Shown: positions 27,378 to 38,615, counted from the stretch's first letter. The stretch is DNA of 64,000 bases from Candidatus Accumulibacter aalborgensis (GCF_900089955.1 NZ_FLQX01000001.1:62001-126000), one strand, 5' to 3'. Notes: a model not told the origin generated them from the letters alone. A program made the numbers and translations.

Positions 27378-28960
27378 CCGACAGCCCTCCCCAAAAGACG
27401 AAAATCCGCGCCCGGACCGACGCTGTCCAAGTCGAGTTGGGCCTCATTCGCGTCACACAACTCGCGCGCAATGTAGAGACCCAGCCCGGTGCCCCGATGA
27501 TGGGTGGTGAAGAATGGCTCGAAGATCTGATCGCGGCACTCCTCACTCACACCCTCACCATCGTCGATGACGTGCACCTCCACCCAGCCTGCGGCGCGGG
27601 CATCACGAACCAGCAGGCGAACGCTGGCCAGCGAACGTCGCGAATGACGCAGCGCATTGCCGACAAGATTCCACAACACCTGATCAAAGTGGGAACGGTC
27701 GAAACAGAGCTTCGCCAGGCCAGACAATTCCAGGCTGACGACGTCGGCCGGCAGGTGCTCCCTGGCGCAGCATTCGTCGACGAAAGGAGGCAACACGTCG
27801 CGCAGGTCGATCAGCTCGCGATAGGCGCGATCACGGCGCCCCAGTTCGAGAACGTCGCTGACGATACGCTCCAGGCGCTGGGTGTTGTCCATCAGGATGC
27901 GCAGCAGACGCTCATACGTCTCGCCACGCCGCTCTTCGTGCAGCAGTTCGCCGGCATAACTGATGGCCGACAGCGGATTGCGGATTTCGTGCGCGATATT
28001 GGCAGTGAGACGCCCGAGGGCGGCCAGTTTCATCTGCCGCGCCTGCTCGCGCAACCGCCCCATGTCCTCGAGAAAAGCAAGCACGTCACGTTCCGAACTT
28101 TCGGTCGGGATGAAGCTGGCCCGCAACTCGAAGCCACTTGCCGGTACCCGCGTCAGGACCGCCGCTTCGCCGAGTCCCCGGCACCAATCGAAAAAACCCT
28201 GCGCTAGTTCAGGCGAGCAGGTGGCCAACCCGAGGTCGCTTGCCTCGTTGAGACCCAACATCTGCCTGGCGCGCGGGTTGCTCTGGCGCACCCTGCCGTC
28301 ACGGCTGAGGACGAGAACACCGTCCTGCATCTCCTCGATCACCCGCTGGCTGATCATCGTCTGGTTGTTCAGATCGACGCCACGCTGACGAGCCAGGGCT
28401 TCGTTGGCGATCACCCGACGCGCCAGCAGGCGCGCCGACACAGCTACCGCAAAGAAGCCGGCACAGAAGATTCCGGCCTGGAAGAAGCCAGCCGCATCGA
28501 AGTCGTTCTGCAGGGCCCGGTACGACTGCTCAAACAGCACCGCCAGGGTAGCCATCGCGGCATAGAACAACACCAGGCGTCCCTGTCCGACCAGTCCGGC
28601 CCCGGCCAGCGTCACCAGCAACATCGAACCGAGGCCGCTACCCAGCCCACCGCCGGCATGAATCAGAATCGTCATGACCAGTACATCAATCAGGACGCTG
28701 CTGGTCAACTGCATGCTGGCGTGCTGGCGGTGGCGATACGCGAGAATGACGGCTGCCACGGTGCTCACCAGGTACAGACCGGCCGGCGCCAGATGCTGCA
28801 GACCGCGATCCGGACTGAGAACGGGAAAAGCTGATGGATAGAGCAGCGCTGAGAAGAAAAGCAGAGTGGCCAGTGCGAGGCGATAGAGGTTGAAGTAGCG
28901 CAGCGACTTCCAGTGCGTCTCGGAAAAACGCTCGACGCCGTCGTTCTCCGTGCGGGCCAT
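27368..28960 (-). CDS. pilS: PilS, membrane sensor histidine kinase
   Basis: 530 residues overlapping pilR by 10 bp. N-terminal block of membrane helices (about 20-180), a PAS domain (about 200-300), the phospho-acceptor box HEIRNPLSAISYAG, and the ATP-binding N/G boxes ending FFTTHHRGTGLGLYIAREL. PilS phosphorylates PilR to control type IV pilus genes. Given the large MSHA locus 6 kb away, MSHA pilins are possible targets. Confidence 0.93.
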   Translation of the reverse strand: MARTENDGVERFSETHWKSLRYFNLYRLALATLLFFSALLYPSAFPVLSPDRGLQHLAPAGLYLVSTVAAVILAYRHRQHASMQLTSSVLIDVLVMTILIHAGGGLGSGLGSMLLVTLAGAGLVGQGRLVLFYAAMATLAVLFEQSYRALQNDFDAAGFFQAGIFCAGFFAVAVSARLLARRVIANEALARQRGVDLNNQTMISQRVIEEMQDGVLVLSRDGRVRQSNPRARQMLGLNEASDLGLATCSPELAQGFFDWCRGLGEAAVLTRVPASGFELRASFIPTESSERDVLAFLEDMGRLREQARQMKLAALGRLTANIAHEIRNPLSAISYAGELLHEERRGETYERLLRILMDNTQRLERIVSDVLELGRRDRAYRELIDLRDVLPPFVDECCAREHLPADVVSLELSGLAKLCFDRSHFDQVLWNLVGNALRHSRRSLASVRLLVRDARAAGWVEVHVIDDGEGVSEECRDQIFEPFFTTHHRGTGLGLYIARELCDANEAQLDLDSVGPGADFRLLGRAVGCR

Positions 28961-28966
28961 GGCCGC

Positions 28967-29200
28967 TCAGGCGTCGTCCGAGCGAGGGTCGCGAAGATGG
29001 GCAGCGCAGCAGTAGTAACGCCCATTGGCCAGAATGCTCTCGCTGACCGGCTGATTGACGCCGCAGCGGGCGCACTGCACCATGCGCTCGGCTTCGCGCT
29101 GAGGCTTCTCGTAGGCAGAACCGCTGCGCAACTTCCGGGAATGGCGCCAGAGCCACCAGACAGCGAAGACCAGGGCGATCAGCAGTAGGATTTTCGTCAT
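28967..29200 (-). CDS. PP0621-family small membrane protein
   Basis: 77 residues. An N-terminal helix (ILLLIALVFAVWWLWRH) is followed by a cytoplasmic tail with MVQCARCGVNQPVSES and GRYYCCAAHLRD, which look like a zinc-binding cysteine/histidine knuckle. The family is widespread upstream of pilS in beta- and gammaproteobacteria, but its role is unknown. It ends 6 bp before pilS starts, so it is probably in the same operon. Confidence 0.85.
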   Translation of the reverse strand: MTKILLLIALVFAVWWLWRHSRKLRSGSAYEKPQREAERMVQCARCGVNQPVSESILANGRYYCCAAHLRDPRSDDA

Positions 29201-29415
29201 TGCCAGAGGAATCCTGCGGGACTGTCAAGCATAGCAGAATGTTCCGAGAAGGGATCAGGCGCTGCCCTTCGTTTCGGCAACAGGTTGTCGATATTGAGGA
29301 GGACTTGGCTAAGGACTTGGCGAAAGACTCGGAGCAGAACTGGAGCAAAGCCGCCTGAACTTTGCTCCAACATCCCGCAAGACAAATCGTCAGTTTCCGG
29401 TTTGTCTCGAAATCA

Positions 29416-29493
<78 letters not shown>

Positions 29494-29505
29494 ACCGAAG
29501 CCGCG

Positions 29506-30468
29506 CTAATGAGACCTAGCGACGGCGAAGAGGCATAATTCTAACAAGGAATCCTTGTATTGAGAAGCAGGCACGACATCCAGTGCAGCAGCAGCGAGTC
29601 CTGCCTCGTCGCCGGCTTTCCGTTTGGCATATTCCAGGGCGCCGGTGGCGCGGATTGCTTTCAAGACGAGAGGCAGGTCATCCCGGCCGCCACTCTCGAT
29701 CGCGCTGCGCACGCAGGCCGCCGCTTCGGCGCTGCCATTCTGGATGACAAAAATCAGCGGCAGCGTGGGTTTCCCTTCAGCCAGGTCATCACCCAGGTGT
29801 TTGCCGGTCTCAAGCTCGGCCCCCGAGTAATCGAGGACATCGTCGATCAGCTGAAACGCCGTACCCAGGTGGATGCCGTAAGTCGCCATCGCCTGTTCAA
29901 CGGCCGGAGTGCCGCCACCGATGATCGCACCCAGTTGCGCGGCGGCCTCGAACAATTTTGCCGTCTTGTAGCGGATGACCTGCAGGTAGCCCTGCTCATC
30001 GACATCGGCGTCATGGCAGTTCATCAATTGCAGCACCTCACCCTCGGCAATGACGTTTGTCGCATCCGCCAGCACCCGCATGACGCGCATGTCGCCAACC
30101 GCAACCATCATCTGGAAGGCACGCGAATACAGGAAGTCACCGACCAGCACGCTGGCCGAGTTGCCAAACATCGCATTGGCGGTTTCACGGCCGCGCCGCA
30201 GGTCGGAAGCATCGACCACGTCGTCATGGAGCAGCGTGGCCGTATGAATGAACTCGATCACTGCCGCAAGCTCCTGATGATACGTGCCGCGGTAGCCCAG
30301 CGCGCCAGCCGAGAGCAGGACCAGTGCCGGACGCAATCGTTTGCCGCCGCTCTGGATGATGTACTCGGCGACCTGCCGAACCAGAGCGACATCGGAATGC
30401 AGGCGCTGACGGATTACCGCGTCAACCGCCTTCATGTCAGGCTCGATCAGGTTGTAGAACTGCTCCAT
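29506..30468 (-). CDS. ispB: Octaprenyl/polyprenyl diphosphate synthase
   Basis: 320 residues from MEQFYNLIEPDM. Both aspartate-rich motifs are present: LLHDDVVDASDLRRG with the first DDxxD, and LIDDVLDYSG with the second, plus GGKRLRP at the start. It builds the ubiquinone side chain. It is divergent from rplU, the usual arrangement. An eight-codon-longer start exists but the ATG at 30468 matches homologs better. Confidence 0.95.
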   Translation of the reverse strand: MEQFYNLIEPDMKAVDAVIRQRLHSDVALVRQVAEYIIQSGGKRLRPALVLLSAGALGYRGTYHQELAAVIEFIHTATLLHDDVVDASDLRRGRETANAMFGNSASVLVGDFLYSRAFQMMVAVGDMRVMRVLADATNVIAEGEVLQLMNCHDADVDEQGYLQVIRYKTAKLFEAAAQLGAIIGGGTPAVEQAMATYGIHLGTAFQLIDDVLDYSGAELETGKHLGDDLAEGKPTLPLIFVIQNGSAEAAACVRSAIESGGRDDLPLVLKAIRATGALEYAKRKAGDEAGLAAAALDVVPASQYKDSLLELCLFAVARSH

Positions 30469-30565
30469 TCTCACGACACGGCACCTTGGCACAAAACTGC
30501 GGAATCTTAGGCGCCGACCTGCCTTGCGTCAAGCAACGCTTGCGTGAAAGAGTGCGCAAATCCCT

Positions 30566-30593
30566 TTGACGAGAAGGAAAACATACGTATAAT
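30566..30593 (+). promoter_or_regulatory. rplU-rpmA sigma-70 promoter
   Basis: -35 TTGACG (30566-30571) and perfect -10 TATAAT (30588-30593) with a 16-bp spacer, about 45 bp upstream of the rplU ATG. Shifting the -35 to TTTGAC gives 17 bp. Confidence 0.8.
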
Positions 30594-30637
30594 GCGCGGT
30601 TCTTCGCTTCATTTTGTCTAGTTTTTTGGAGTCCAAC

Positions 30638-30973
30638 ATGTACGCGGTCATAAAAACCGGGGGCAAGCAGTATCGCGTTGTCAGCGGCGAAAAATTGAAA
30701 ATAGAACAGATACCGGCAGAAGTTGGCGCAGAAATCACCCTTGACCAGATCCTCATGGTCGGCGAAGGCGAGACCGTTACGGTCGGTACGCCGATCATCG
30801 CCGGTGCCACGGTCAGGGCGACTGTGCTTTCACAAGGCCGTCACGACAAGGTTCGGATTTTCAAGATGCGTCGCCGCAAACACTACCAAAAGCATCAGGG
30901 GCATCGCCAGAATTACACCGAAATCCGGGTTGATGTGATTGCCGGCGGCGCGGCGCTGGTTCCTTCAGCCTGA
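30638..30973 (+). CDS. rplU: 50S ribosomal protein L21
   Basis: 111 residues from [14 protein letters not shown], the canonical L21 start, with [17 protein letters not shown] near the end. A GGAG site precedes the ATG. The C-terminal extension [10 protein letters not shown] is a few residues longer than in E. coli. Confidence 0.98.
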   Translation: MYAVIKTGGKQYRVVSGEKLKIEQIPAEVGAEITLDQILMVGEGETVTVGTPIIAGATVRATVLSQGRHDKVRIFKMRRRKHYQKHQGHRQNYTEIRVDVIAGGAALVPSA

Positions 30974-30992
30974 TTTGACAGGAGTCTGACTC

Positions 30993-31256
30993 ATGGCACA
31001 CAAGAAAGCGGGCGGCAGCGTACGTAATGGCCGCGACTCGGAAGCAAAGCGTCTGGGCGTCAAGCGCTATGGTGGTCAACTGGTTCGCGCCGGCAACATC
31101 ATCATTCGCCAGCGTGGCACGGCCTATCATCCAGGCGAGAACATGGGCATCGGCAAGGATCACACGCTTTTCGCGCTGATCGACGGCCATGTCCAGTTCG
31201 CGATCAAGGGTGCGTTGCGCCGTCGTACGGTCAGCATCGTTCCTGCTGCCGTCTGA
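30993..31256 (+). CDS. rpmA: 50S ribosomal protein L27
   Basis: 87 residues starting [18 protein letters not shown]27 reaches the peptidyl-transferase centre by its N terminus. Position 10 is Val where Ser/Thr is more usual. Directly after rplU with a GACAGGAG site. Confidence 0.98.
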   Translation: MAHKKAGGSVRNGRDSEAKRLGVKRYGGQLVRAGNIIIRQRGTAYHPGENMGIGKDHTLFALIDGHVQFAIKGALRRRTVSIVPAAV

Positions 31257-31267
31257 AGCCCTGTACG

Positions 31268-32498
<1,231 letters not shown>

Positions 32499-32500
32499 GC

Positions 32501-33619
32501 ATGGCCATTACCCGCATCGCCTCAGCGCGCCGACTGGTCATCAAGGTCGGTTCCGCCCTGGTCACCAACAACGGCGAAGGCCTTGACCTCGCTGCCATCG
32601 ACGAGTGGGCGCGACAGATCGCCGAGCTGCGACAGTCGGGGAGACAAGTCATTCTGGTCTCCTCGGGCGCCATTGCCTGCGGAATGCAGCGTCTTGGCTG
32701 GCGGAAACGTCCGCGCGCGGTGCACCAACTGCAGGCCGCAGCGGCGGTCGGCCAGATGGGTCTGGTGCAAGCTTATGAAAGCGCCTTTGCCCGCTACGCG
32801 CTGCACACCGCGCAAATCCTGCTCACCCATGACGACCTCGCCGACCGCAAGCGCTACCTCAATGCACGCTCGACGCTGAGCACTCTCCTCCAGTTGGGCG
32901 TCGTGCCGATCATCAATGAGAACGACACCGTGGTCACCGATGAAATCAAGTTCGGTGACAATGACACACTCGGTGCGCTGGTAGCCAACCTTGTCGAAGC
33001 TGATTGCCTGATCATTCTCACCGATCAGGACGGCCTGTTCACGGCCGATCCGCGCAGGGACACGGCAGCGACCCTGATCGCCGAAGCGCGTGCCGGGCTC
33101 CCGGCTCTGGAAGCCATGGCTGGTGGCGCCGGAACGCAGTTCGGCAAGGGCGGCATGATCACCAAGGTCATCGCCGCCAAGCGCGCTGCGCGCAGTGGAG
33201 CACACACAGCCATCGCCAGCGGCCGCGAACCGGACGTCCTCTTGCGCCTGGCCCGGGGAGATATGCTGGGCACGCTGCTGGTGTCGGAAACACCGGCGCT
33301 CACCGCGCGCAAGCAATGGCTCGCCGACCACCTGCAGCTCAACGGCCGCTTGACTCTCGACAAGGGAGCAATCCAGGCACTGCAGGAGGGAAAGAGCCTC
33401 CTGGCGATCGGGGTTCTTGCCGTGCAGGGCGAGTTCGAACGTGGCGCTGCAGTCGCCTGCGTCTGCGGCAACGGTCAGGAGGTTGCCCGCGGCCTGATCA
33501 ATTATGGCAGCAGCGATTCACGGCGCATTGCGCGCCGTGCCAGCCAGGACATAGAAGACATCCTCGGCTACATCGACGAGCCGGAAATCATCCACCGCGA
33601 CAACCTGATTCTCACCTAG
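32501..33619 (+). CDS. proB: Glutamate 5-kinase
   Basis: 372 residues, ATG two bases after the obgE stop. The amino-acid kinase domain shows [23 protein letters not shown] and [20 protein letters not shown]; the C-terminal PUA domain covers about 275-370. First step of proline synthesis. rplU-rpmA-obgE-proB is the standard order. Confidence 0.96.
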   Translation: MAITRIASARRLVIKVGSALVTNNGEGLDLAAIDEWARQIAELRQSGRQVILVSSGAIACGMQRLGWRKRPRAVHQLQAAAAVGQMGLVQAYESAFARYALHTAQILLTHDDLADRKRYLNARSTLSTLLQLGVVPIINENDTVVTDEIKFGDNDTLGALVANLVEADCLIILTDQDGLFTADPRRDTAATLIAEARAGLPALEAMAGGAGTQFGKGGMITKVIAAKRAARSGAHTAIASGREPDVLLRLARGDMLGTLLVSETPALTARKQWLADHLQLNGRLTLDKGAIQALQEGKSLLAIGVLAVQGEFERGAAVACVCGNGQEVARGLINYGSSDSRRIARRASQDIEDILGYIDEPEIIHRDNLILT

Positions 33620-33641
33620 CGGTCATCGGGTTGCGACGTGT

Positions 33642-34373
33642 TCAGTGCGGCGATTCGGCCAGCTTCTGATAGACGAAAGCCGTCAAGGCGATAGCCACGT
33701 CATTGGCCAGACCGGCAAACTGAAGACCATGCAGGAATTCGCCGTACTCGTCCTGCGACACTGAGCGGATAGCCGCATCAATTGAGGTCACGAACTCGAT
33801 CTCCCTGATGTCAAAACGAAACTTGAGCGACAGAAGGTCGCCACTGCTGCCCAGCCGTGTTTTGGCCGACAATAAAGCGCCACTGACACTGAGGTTGGTC
33901 AACAGGCCTGCAGCGGTAACCGTCCTCATATCCTCCTGCATGACCACAGCGCAGATGATCCTGACGGGGACCCGCTCTCCCGCACGGACCACCAGACCTC
34001 GCACCTGCGACGGATAGCTGAGGTGCATGTGGGGGAAAGGGATGCTTGATGATTTCAGAACGTTGGCCGTAAAGGCATAGGCGTTCCTGCCGGCGAAGAA
34101 GCGAACGACGAATGCCTGGCCTTCGCGCACGTAACACAGGCGTCCTTCGGCTTCTGGAATGGTCACCAGAACGCTCCTGCCTTTCAGATAACCCACCAGT
34201 TTGACGTAGTACCGGGCTTCCGCCTGCTCGATCTGTGTCTGGATCTGGAACGAGTCGCCGATGGCCAGCTTGATCTCGTCAAGCGGCACAACGCGCTCGC
34301 TGGTCGGTTCCGGAATGCCCAGCTTGCCGGCATCACGTTCACCAGCCTTCGAATGATGAGGCGTTTGCTTCAC
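33642..34373 (-). CDS. PilZ / flagellar-brake-like protein
   Basis: 243 residues. The layout is YcgR-like: an N-terminal beta domain (about 30-120, IGDSFQIQTQIEQAEARYYVKLVGYLKGRSVLVT) and a C-terminal PilZ-like domain (about 125-240) with RVPVRIICAVV and NLSVSGALL (NxSxxG). The strict RxxxR c-di-GMP motif is weak: RVPVR fits if it starts at the RAGERVPVR segment. It sits convergent to proB and divergent from the msh operon, so a role in switching between pilus and motility is plausible but inferred. Confidence 0.75.
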   Translation of the reverse strand: MKQTPHHSKAGERDAGKLGIPEPTSERVVPLDEIKLAIGDSFQIQTQIEQAEARYYVKLVGYLKGRSVLVTIPEAEGRLCYVREGQAFVVRFFAGRNAYAFTANVLKSSSIPFPHMHLSYPSQVRGLVVRAGERVPVRIICAVVMQEDMRTVTAAGLLTNLSVSGALLSAKTRLGSSGDLLSLKFRFDIREIEFVTSIDAAIRSVSQDEYGEFLHGLQFAGLANDVAIALTAFVYQKLAESPH

Positions 34374-34629
34374 CTGTGTACTCCCTGCATGGTCGCTTTG
34401 CCGTTAATGCATCATGCGGCGACAGCCTCTCCAGGACGAAACCCTGTTGTCCGAGAAAGCCCCGGCTACGCCGGTAAACCGCCCATTTCACAGGCCCGCC
34501 GATCTCCGTGTCGCCCGTATGAACTCCGATGATAGCAGCTAGGTCGAAGCGGGATACCAGAAATTCTTTCCGGCGATCAGATAGAATCCGGCGATTAGCG
34601 TAACTGCCCTCAGGGCGACGGGAGCTTGT

Positions 34630-36336
34630 ATGGCTCGGCCAGAAAAGATTCGCCTCGGCGATCTACTCGTTCAGCAAGGTCTGCTCAGCGATGAGCAGCT
34701 CAGGTTCGCGCTCGACGAGCAAAAGCGCAGCGGGCGCAAGCTGGGCCGTATTGTGGTCGAAAGCTCCTTTGTTAGCGAAGAGGCCATTTCTCAGGCGCTG
34801 GCAAGGCAATTGCAGGTGCCGTACGTCGATCTCAAGCACTTCGATCCCAGGCCGGAACTGATCAAGTTGCTGCCCGAAGCGCAGGCACGGCGTTTTCGTG
34901 CCCTGGTGCTGGGCGAGGTTGCCGGCAGACTGCGGATAGGTTTCGTCGATCCGACCGACCTGCAGGCGTATGACGATATCTTCCGTCTGCTGCGTCGTGA
35001 ACTCGACCTGGTGGTGGTTGCCGAGAGTCAGCTACTGGCGCTGATCGATCGCGTCTACCGGCGTAGCGAAGAAATCAGCGGCTTGGCCAAGGAGCTGACC
35101 GCGGATCTGGGCGATGTGCCGGTCGAGTTTGGCGACCTGCTCGGAACGGCCACCGGCGCCGAAGAAGCGCCGGTCGTCAAGCTGCTGCAAACGGTCTTTG
35201 AAGAGGCCATGCGCTCACGCGCTTCGGACATCCACATTGAGCCCCAGGACCGCTCGCTGCGCGTTCGTTTCCGCATCGACGGCGTCCTGCATGTGCAGAC
35301 CGAGGCGGATGCCAAGATCGCATCGGCGCTCGCGCTGCGTCTGAAGTTGATCTCGGGGCTCGACATCTCGGAAAAACGGCTGCCGCAGGATGGACGTTTT
35401 GCGATTACGGTGCGCAACAACCCAGTCGACGTGCGTATCTCGACCATGCCGACGCAGTACGGCGAGTCGGTGGTCATGCGCCTACTCAACCAGAACACCG
35501 GGCTGCTCGGGCTGGAGCGGCTCAACATGCCGCCGCACACGCTGGCACGGCTGCGCCATGCCGTCCGTCGCCCGAGTGGCATGGTCCTGGTCACCGGCCC
35601 GACCGGGAGTGGCAAGACGACGACGCTCTATGCGACGCTGTCCGAACTCAACACCACGGAAAAGAAGATCATCACCGTCGAAGACCCGGTCGAATACCGC
35701 TTGCCGGGAATCAATCAGGTACAGGTGCACGAGAAGATCGATCTCTCGTTCGAGCGCGTTTTACGTTCCGCTCTGCGCCAGGACCCGGACATCGTGCTGG
35801 TCGGCGAAATGCGCGACCGGATCACCGCTGAAATCGGCATGCGGGCAGCGATTACCGGCCACATGGTACTGTCGACGCTGCACACCAACGACGCCATTTC
35901 AACGCCGATGCGGCTGCTCGACATGGGTGTGCCGCGCTACATGGTCGCGCTGTCGCTGCAACTGGTTCTTGCCCAGCGACTCGTGCGAGTGATCTGCGAA
36001 AACTGTGTCCAGCCGCATTCGCCTGAGCCACACGAGCGCGAATGGCTGCGCCACGAATTGGGCAACACCGTTGACCACCACCGCTTCGGTCAGGGGAAGG
36101 GTTGCGCGCGTTGCGCGGGAACCGGCTACCATGGGCGGACCGGGGTGTACGAAATGCTTGAAATGAGCAACGAGATCGTCGAAGCGATCGGCATCGACGA
36201 CCCGGGAAGATTCATGCAGGTGGCGCGCAAGCAGATGGCCGGCGCGACCCTGCGCCGTGATGCCGTGCAACTGGTAGTGAGCGGGCGCACGACCATCGAC
36301 GAAGCCATGCGCATCAGTAATCAGTTCGAGGATTGA
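34630..36336 (+). CDS. mshE: MshE, pilus extension ATPase with c-di-GMP-binding MshEN domain
   Basis: 568 residues. The N terminus carries two 24-residue MshEN motifs, Arg8-Gln31 and Lys37-Gln60, separated by a 5-residue spacer, which is the geometry known to bind c-di-GMP. The ATPase domain has Walker A GPTGSGKTTTLYATL, an Asp box, a Walker B region (ILVGEMRD), and a tetracysteine zinc site (CENC...CARC). It powers MSHA pilus extension. First gene of the msh locus; a methyltransferase, not mshG, follows. Confidence 0.93.
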   Translation: MARPEKIRLGDLLVQQGLLSDEQLRFALDEQKRSGRKLGRIVVESSFVSEEAISQALARQLQVPYVDLKHFDPRPELIKLLPEAQARRFRALVLGEVAGRLRIGFVDPTDLQAYDDIFRLLRRELDLVVVAESQLLALIDRVYRRSEEISGLAKELTADLGDVPVEFGDLLGTATGAEEAPVVKLLQTVFEEAMRSRASDIHIEPQDRSLRVRFRIDGVLHVQTEADAKIASALALRLKLISGLDISEKRLPQDGRFAITVRNNPVDVRISTMPTQYGESVVMRLLNQNTGLLGLERLNMPPHTLARLRHAVRRPSGMVLVTGPTGSGKTTTLYATLSELNTTEKKIITVEDPVEYRLPGINQVQVHEKIDLSFERVLRSALRQDPDIVLVGEMRDRITAEIGMRAAITGHMVLSTLHTNDAISTPMRLLDMGVPRYMVALSLQLVLAQRLVRVICENCVQPHSPEPHEREWLRHELGNTVDHHRFGQGKGCARCAGTGYHGRTGVYEMLEMSNEIVEAIGIDDPGRFMQVARKQMAGATLRRDAVQLVVSGRTTIDEAMRISNQFED

Positions 36337-36344
36337 AGGCTTTC

Positions 36345-37292
36345 ATGGACCAACTGACTCTCATTGAACCGAGCGAGCTTGAGCAGCGGGCCAAAGGCAA
36401 AATATTTGTATTACAGTCCAATCATCAAGGATTTCGCTTGCAATTCGAGCACCCGAATGGGCGCTTGTATCAAGGAAATTCCATCGACTGGCTGAAATCT
36501 CTTGATGATGCATCCGTTGACCTCGTCTTTGCTGACCCGCCGTACAACATCAGGAAGGCCGAGTGGGATAGTTTCGATAGTCAGGAAGAATATATTGACT
36601 GGTCCATCCAATGGATAAGCCAGGTCTCGCGGGTATTGAAGCCTGCCGGCTCCCTGTACGTGTGCGGCTTCTCGGAAATCCTTGCTGACTTGAAGCACCC
36701 GGCGTGCCGATTTTTCCAGCATTGCCGGTGGCTTGTCTGGCACTACAAGAACAAGGCGAATCTGGGTCGTGATTGGGGCCGAGCACATGAAAGCATCCTT
36801 CATTTTCGGAAGTCTGATGCGGTCAAAATCAACATCGACGACGTGCGTACGCCTTACGGGGCACACACGCTCAAATACCCCTCGCATCCGCAGGCCGAAA
36901 CAAGCGCCTATGGCAGGGGCGCAGACAAGGAACGCGACCATTGGACGCCACACGCCAAAGGGGCAAAGCCAAAAGACGTCATTGATATTCCAACCACCTG
37001 CAATGGCATGGGTGAAAAAACACCACACCCGACCCAGAAACCCGAAGAGCTGGTGCGTAAATTCGTTCTGGCATCGTCGAACAAGGGTGAACTGGTCATT
37101 GACCCCTTTTCCGGATCGGGCACCACGGCGGTCGTTGCCGAACAGCTCAACCGGCGATGGATGGCTTGCGATCTTGATGCACAGTACAACCAGTGGGCCA
37201 TCGACAGGCTGCAGAGCGTTCTGCGCATGACCACCGAAGGCTGGATAGCGCATGACCGGAAAGTGGCCGAAAGAAGGGAATCCATCCGATGA
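36345..37292 (+). CDS. Orphan DNA methyltransferase (beta class) inserted in the msh operon
   Basis: 315 residues from the ATG at 36345. Motif IV DPPY (64-67, in VFADPPYNIR) precedes motif I DPFSGSGTT (253-261), the order of beta-class N6-adenine or N4-cytosine enzymes; HPTQKPEEL (228-236) is the usual motif X-like block. No restriction endonuclease gene is adjacent. It lies between mshE and mshG on the same strand, 8 bp after mshE, so it should be transcribed with the pilus genes. Its base use is visibly more AT-rich at the start than its neighbours, which suggests acquisition. Target site unknown. Confidence 0.88.
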   Translation: MDQLTLIEPSELEQRAKGKIFVLQSNHQGFRLQFEHPNGRLYQGNSIDWLKSLDDASVDLVFADPPYNIRKAEWDSFDSQEEYIDWSIQWISQVSRVLKPAGSLYVCGFSEILADLKHPACRFFQHCRWLVWHYKNKANLGRDWGRAHESILHFRKSDAVKINIDDVRTPYGAHTLKYPSHPQAETSAYGRGADKERDHWTPHAKGAKPKDVIDIPTTCNGMGEKTPHPTQKPEELVRKFVLASSNKGELVIDPFSGSGTTAVVAEQLNRRWMACDLDAQYNQWAIDRLQSVLRMTTEGWIAHDRKVAERRESIR

Positions 37293-37328
37293 GCGTTGCC
37301 GACCGAGCAAGAAAGTCACCAGCCGATC

Positions 37329-38558
37329 ATGCCGACCTTCGCCTACAAGGGACGTAATAGCGGCGGGCAGCTCGTCGAGGGGGTGCTTGAGGGCGCCAAT
37401 GCAGGCGCCATCGCCGACCTTCTGCACGGGCAGGGGCTGATGCCGGTCGACATCAGGGAATCGTCAGCCCCGGCGGCCAAATCCGCATCCAGCCTGAGTG
37501 CCGCCCTGTTCGCGCCAAAGGTTTCGACCATCGACCTGCTGCTCTTCAGCCGGCAGATGCACAGGCTGCTCAAATCAGGAGTGCCGATCATGCGCGCCTT
37601 GAATGGCTTGCGCGAGGCGGCGACCAATCCGACCTTGAAGGGCGTCATCGGCGAGGTGCGCGAAAGCCTGGAGGGCGGCCGCGAGCTGTCGCAAGCCCTG
37701 GCACGGCATCCACGCATTTTCTCGCCGTTCTACCTGTCGATGATTCGCGTTGGTGAAGCCACGGGTCTGCTCGAGGAAATTTTCTTCCGACTGTTCGAGC
37801 ACCTCGAGTTCGAGCGTTACATGCGTGAACAGGTGAAGGCGGCGCTGCGCTACCCGAGTTTTGTCGTCGTCGCCATGGCGGTGGCGATCGTCGTCATCAA
37901 TGTCTTCGTCATTCCCGTTTTTGCCCAGGTGTTTGCCGGCTTTGGCGCGGAGTTGCCGCTGATGACGCGCGCTCTGCTCGGGTTTTCCGCCTTGATGGTG
38001 AACTACTGGCCGCACTTGCTGGCCATCGTCATCGGCAGTGTGCTGGTCTTTCGCGCCTGGCTCGGGACCATCAAGGGCCGGCACGACTGGGACCGGATGT
38101 CCCTGCGCATACCGATTGCCGGCAAGATTCTGCACAAGGCAGCGCTGTCTCGATTTGCCCGCAGTTTTTCCCTGGCCATGCAAAGCGGCGTTCCCGTGAT
38201 GCAAGCCCTGTCCAACGCGGCGCAAACGGTAGACAATAGCTATGTCGCACGACGTATCGAGAGTATGCGCGAGAACGTCGAGCGTGGTGAAAGCCTGTTG
38301 CGTTCGTCGATCAGCGCCGGCATCTTCAGCCCGGTGGTTTTGCAGATGGTCGCCGTCGGCGAAGAGTCGGGCGCCGTCGACGACATGATGAGCGAGATCG
38401 GCGGCATGTATCAGCAGGAGGTCGAATACGAACTCAAGACTCTTGGGCAGCAGATCGAACCGATCCTCATCGTATCGCTGGGCATTCTGGTGCTCATCCT
38501 GGCCCTTGGCGTGTTCCTGCCGATGTGGGATCTCGGCAAGACGGCGATCAGGCGCTGA
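37329..38558 (+). CDS. mshG: MshG, inner-membrane platform protein
   Basis: 409 residues from MPTFAYKGRN. Two T2SSF/GspF domains: LFSRQMHRLLKSGVPIMRALNGL (about 70) and LSRFARSFSLAMQSGVPVMQALSNAA (about 275), each followed by membrane helices, ending with LILALGVFLPMWDLG. It forms the membrane platform on which MshE acts. In other msh loci it directly follows mshE. Confidence 0.93.
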   Translation: MPTFAYKGRNSGGQLVEGVLEGANAGAIADLLHGQGLMPVDIRESSAPAAKSASSLSAALFAPKVSTIDLLLFSRQMHRLLKSGVPIMRALNGLREAATNPTLKGVIGEVRESLEGGRELSQALARHPRIFSPFYLSMIRVGEATGLLEEIFFRLFEHLEFERYMREQVKAALRYPSFVVVAMAVAIVVINVFVIPVFAQVFAGFGAELPLMTRALLGFSALMVNYWPHLLAIVIGSVLVFRAWLGTIKGRHDWDRMSLRIPIAGKILHKAALSRFARSFSLAMQSGVPVMQALSNAAQTVDNSYVARRIESMRENVERGESLLRSSISAGIFSPVVLQMVAVGEESGAVDDMMSEIGGMYQQEVEYELKTLGQQIEPILIVSLGILVLILALGVFLPMWDLGKTAIRR

Positions 38559-38615
38559 GGAACGCCGCAGGGGCTTTGCGACACGATCAGAAAAGATCTG
38601 TCCCAAGTCTAAAGA

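Noticed and set aside
29239-29358. 39-codon frame with a DLAK repeat
   Set aside because: Ribosome site poor and no known family; kept only as a repeat note.
37289-37360. 23-codon frame overlapping the methyltransferase stop and mshG start
   Set aside because: Considered as a remnant of a restriction partner, but too short and without motifs.
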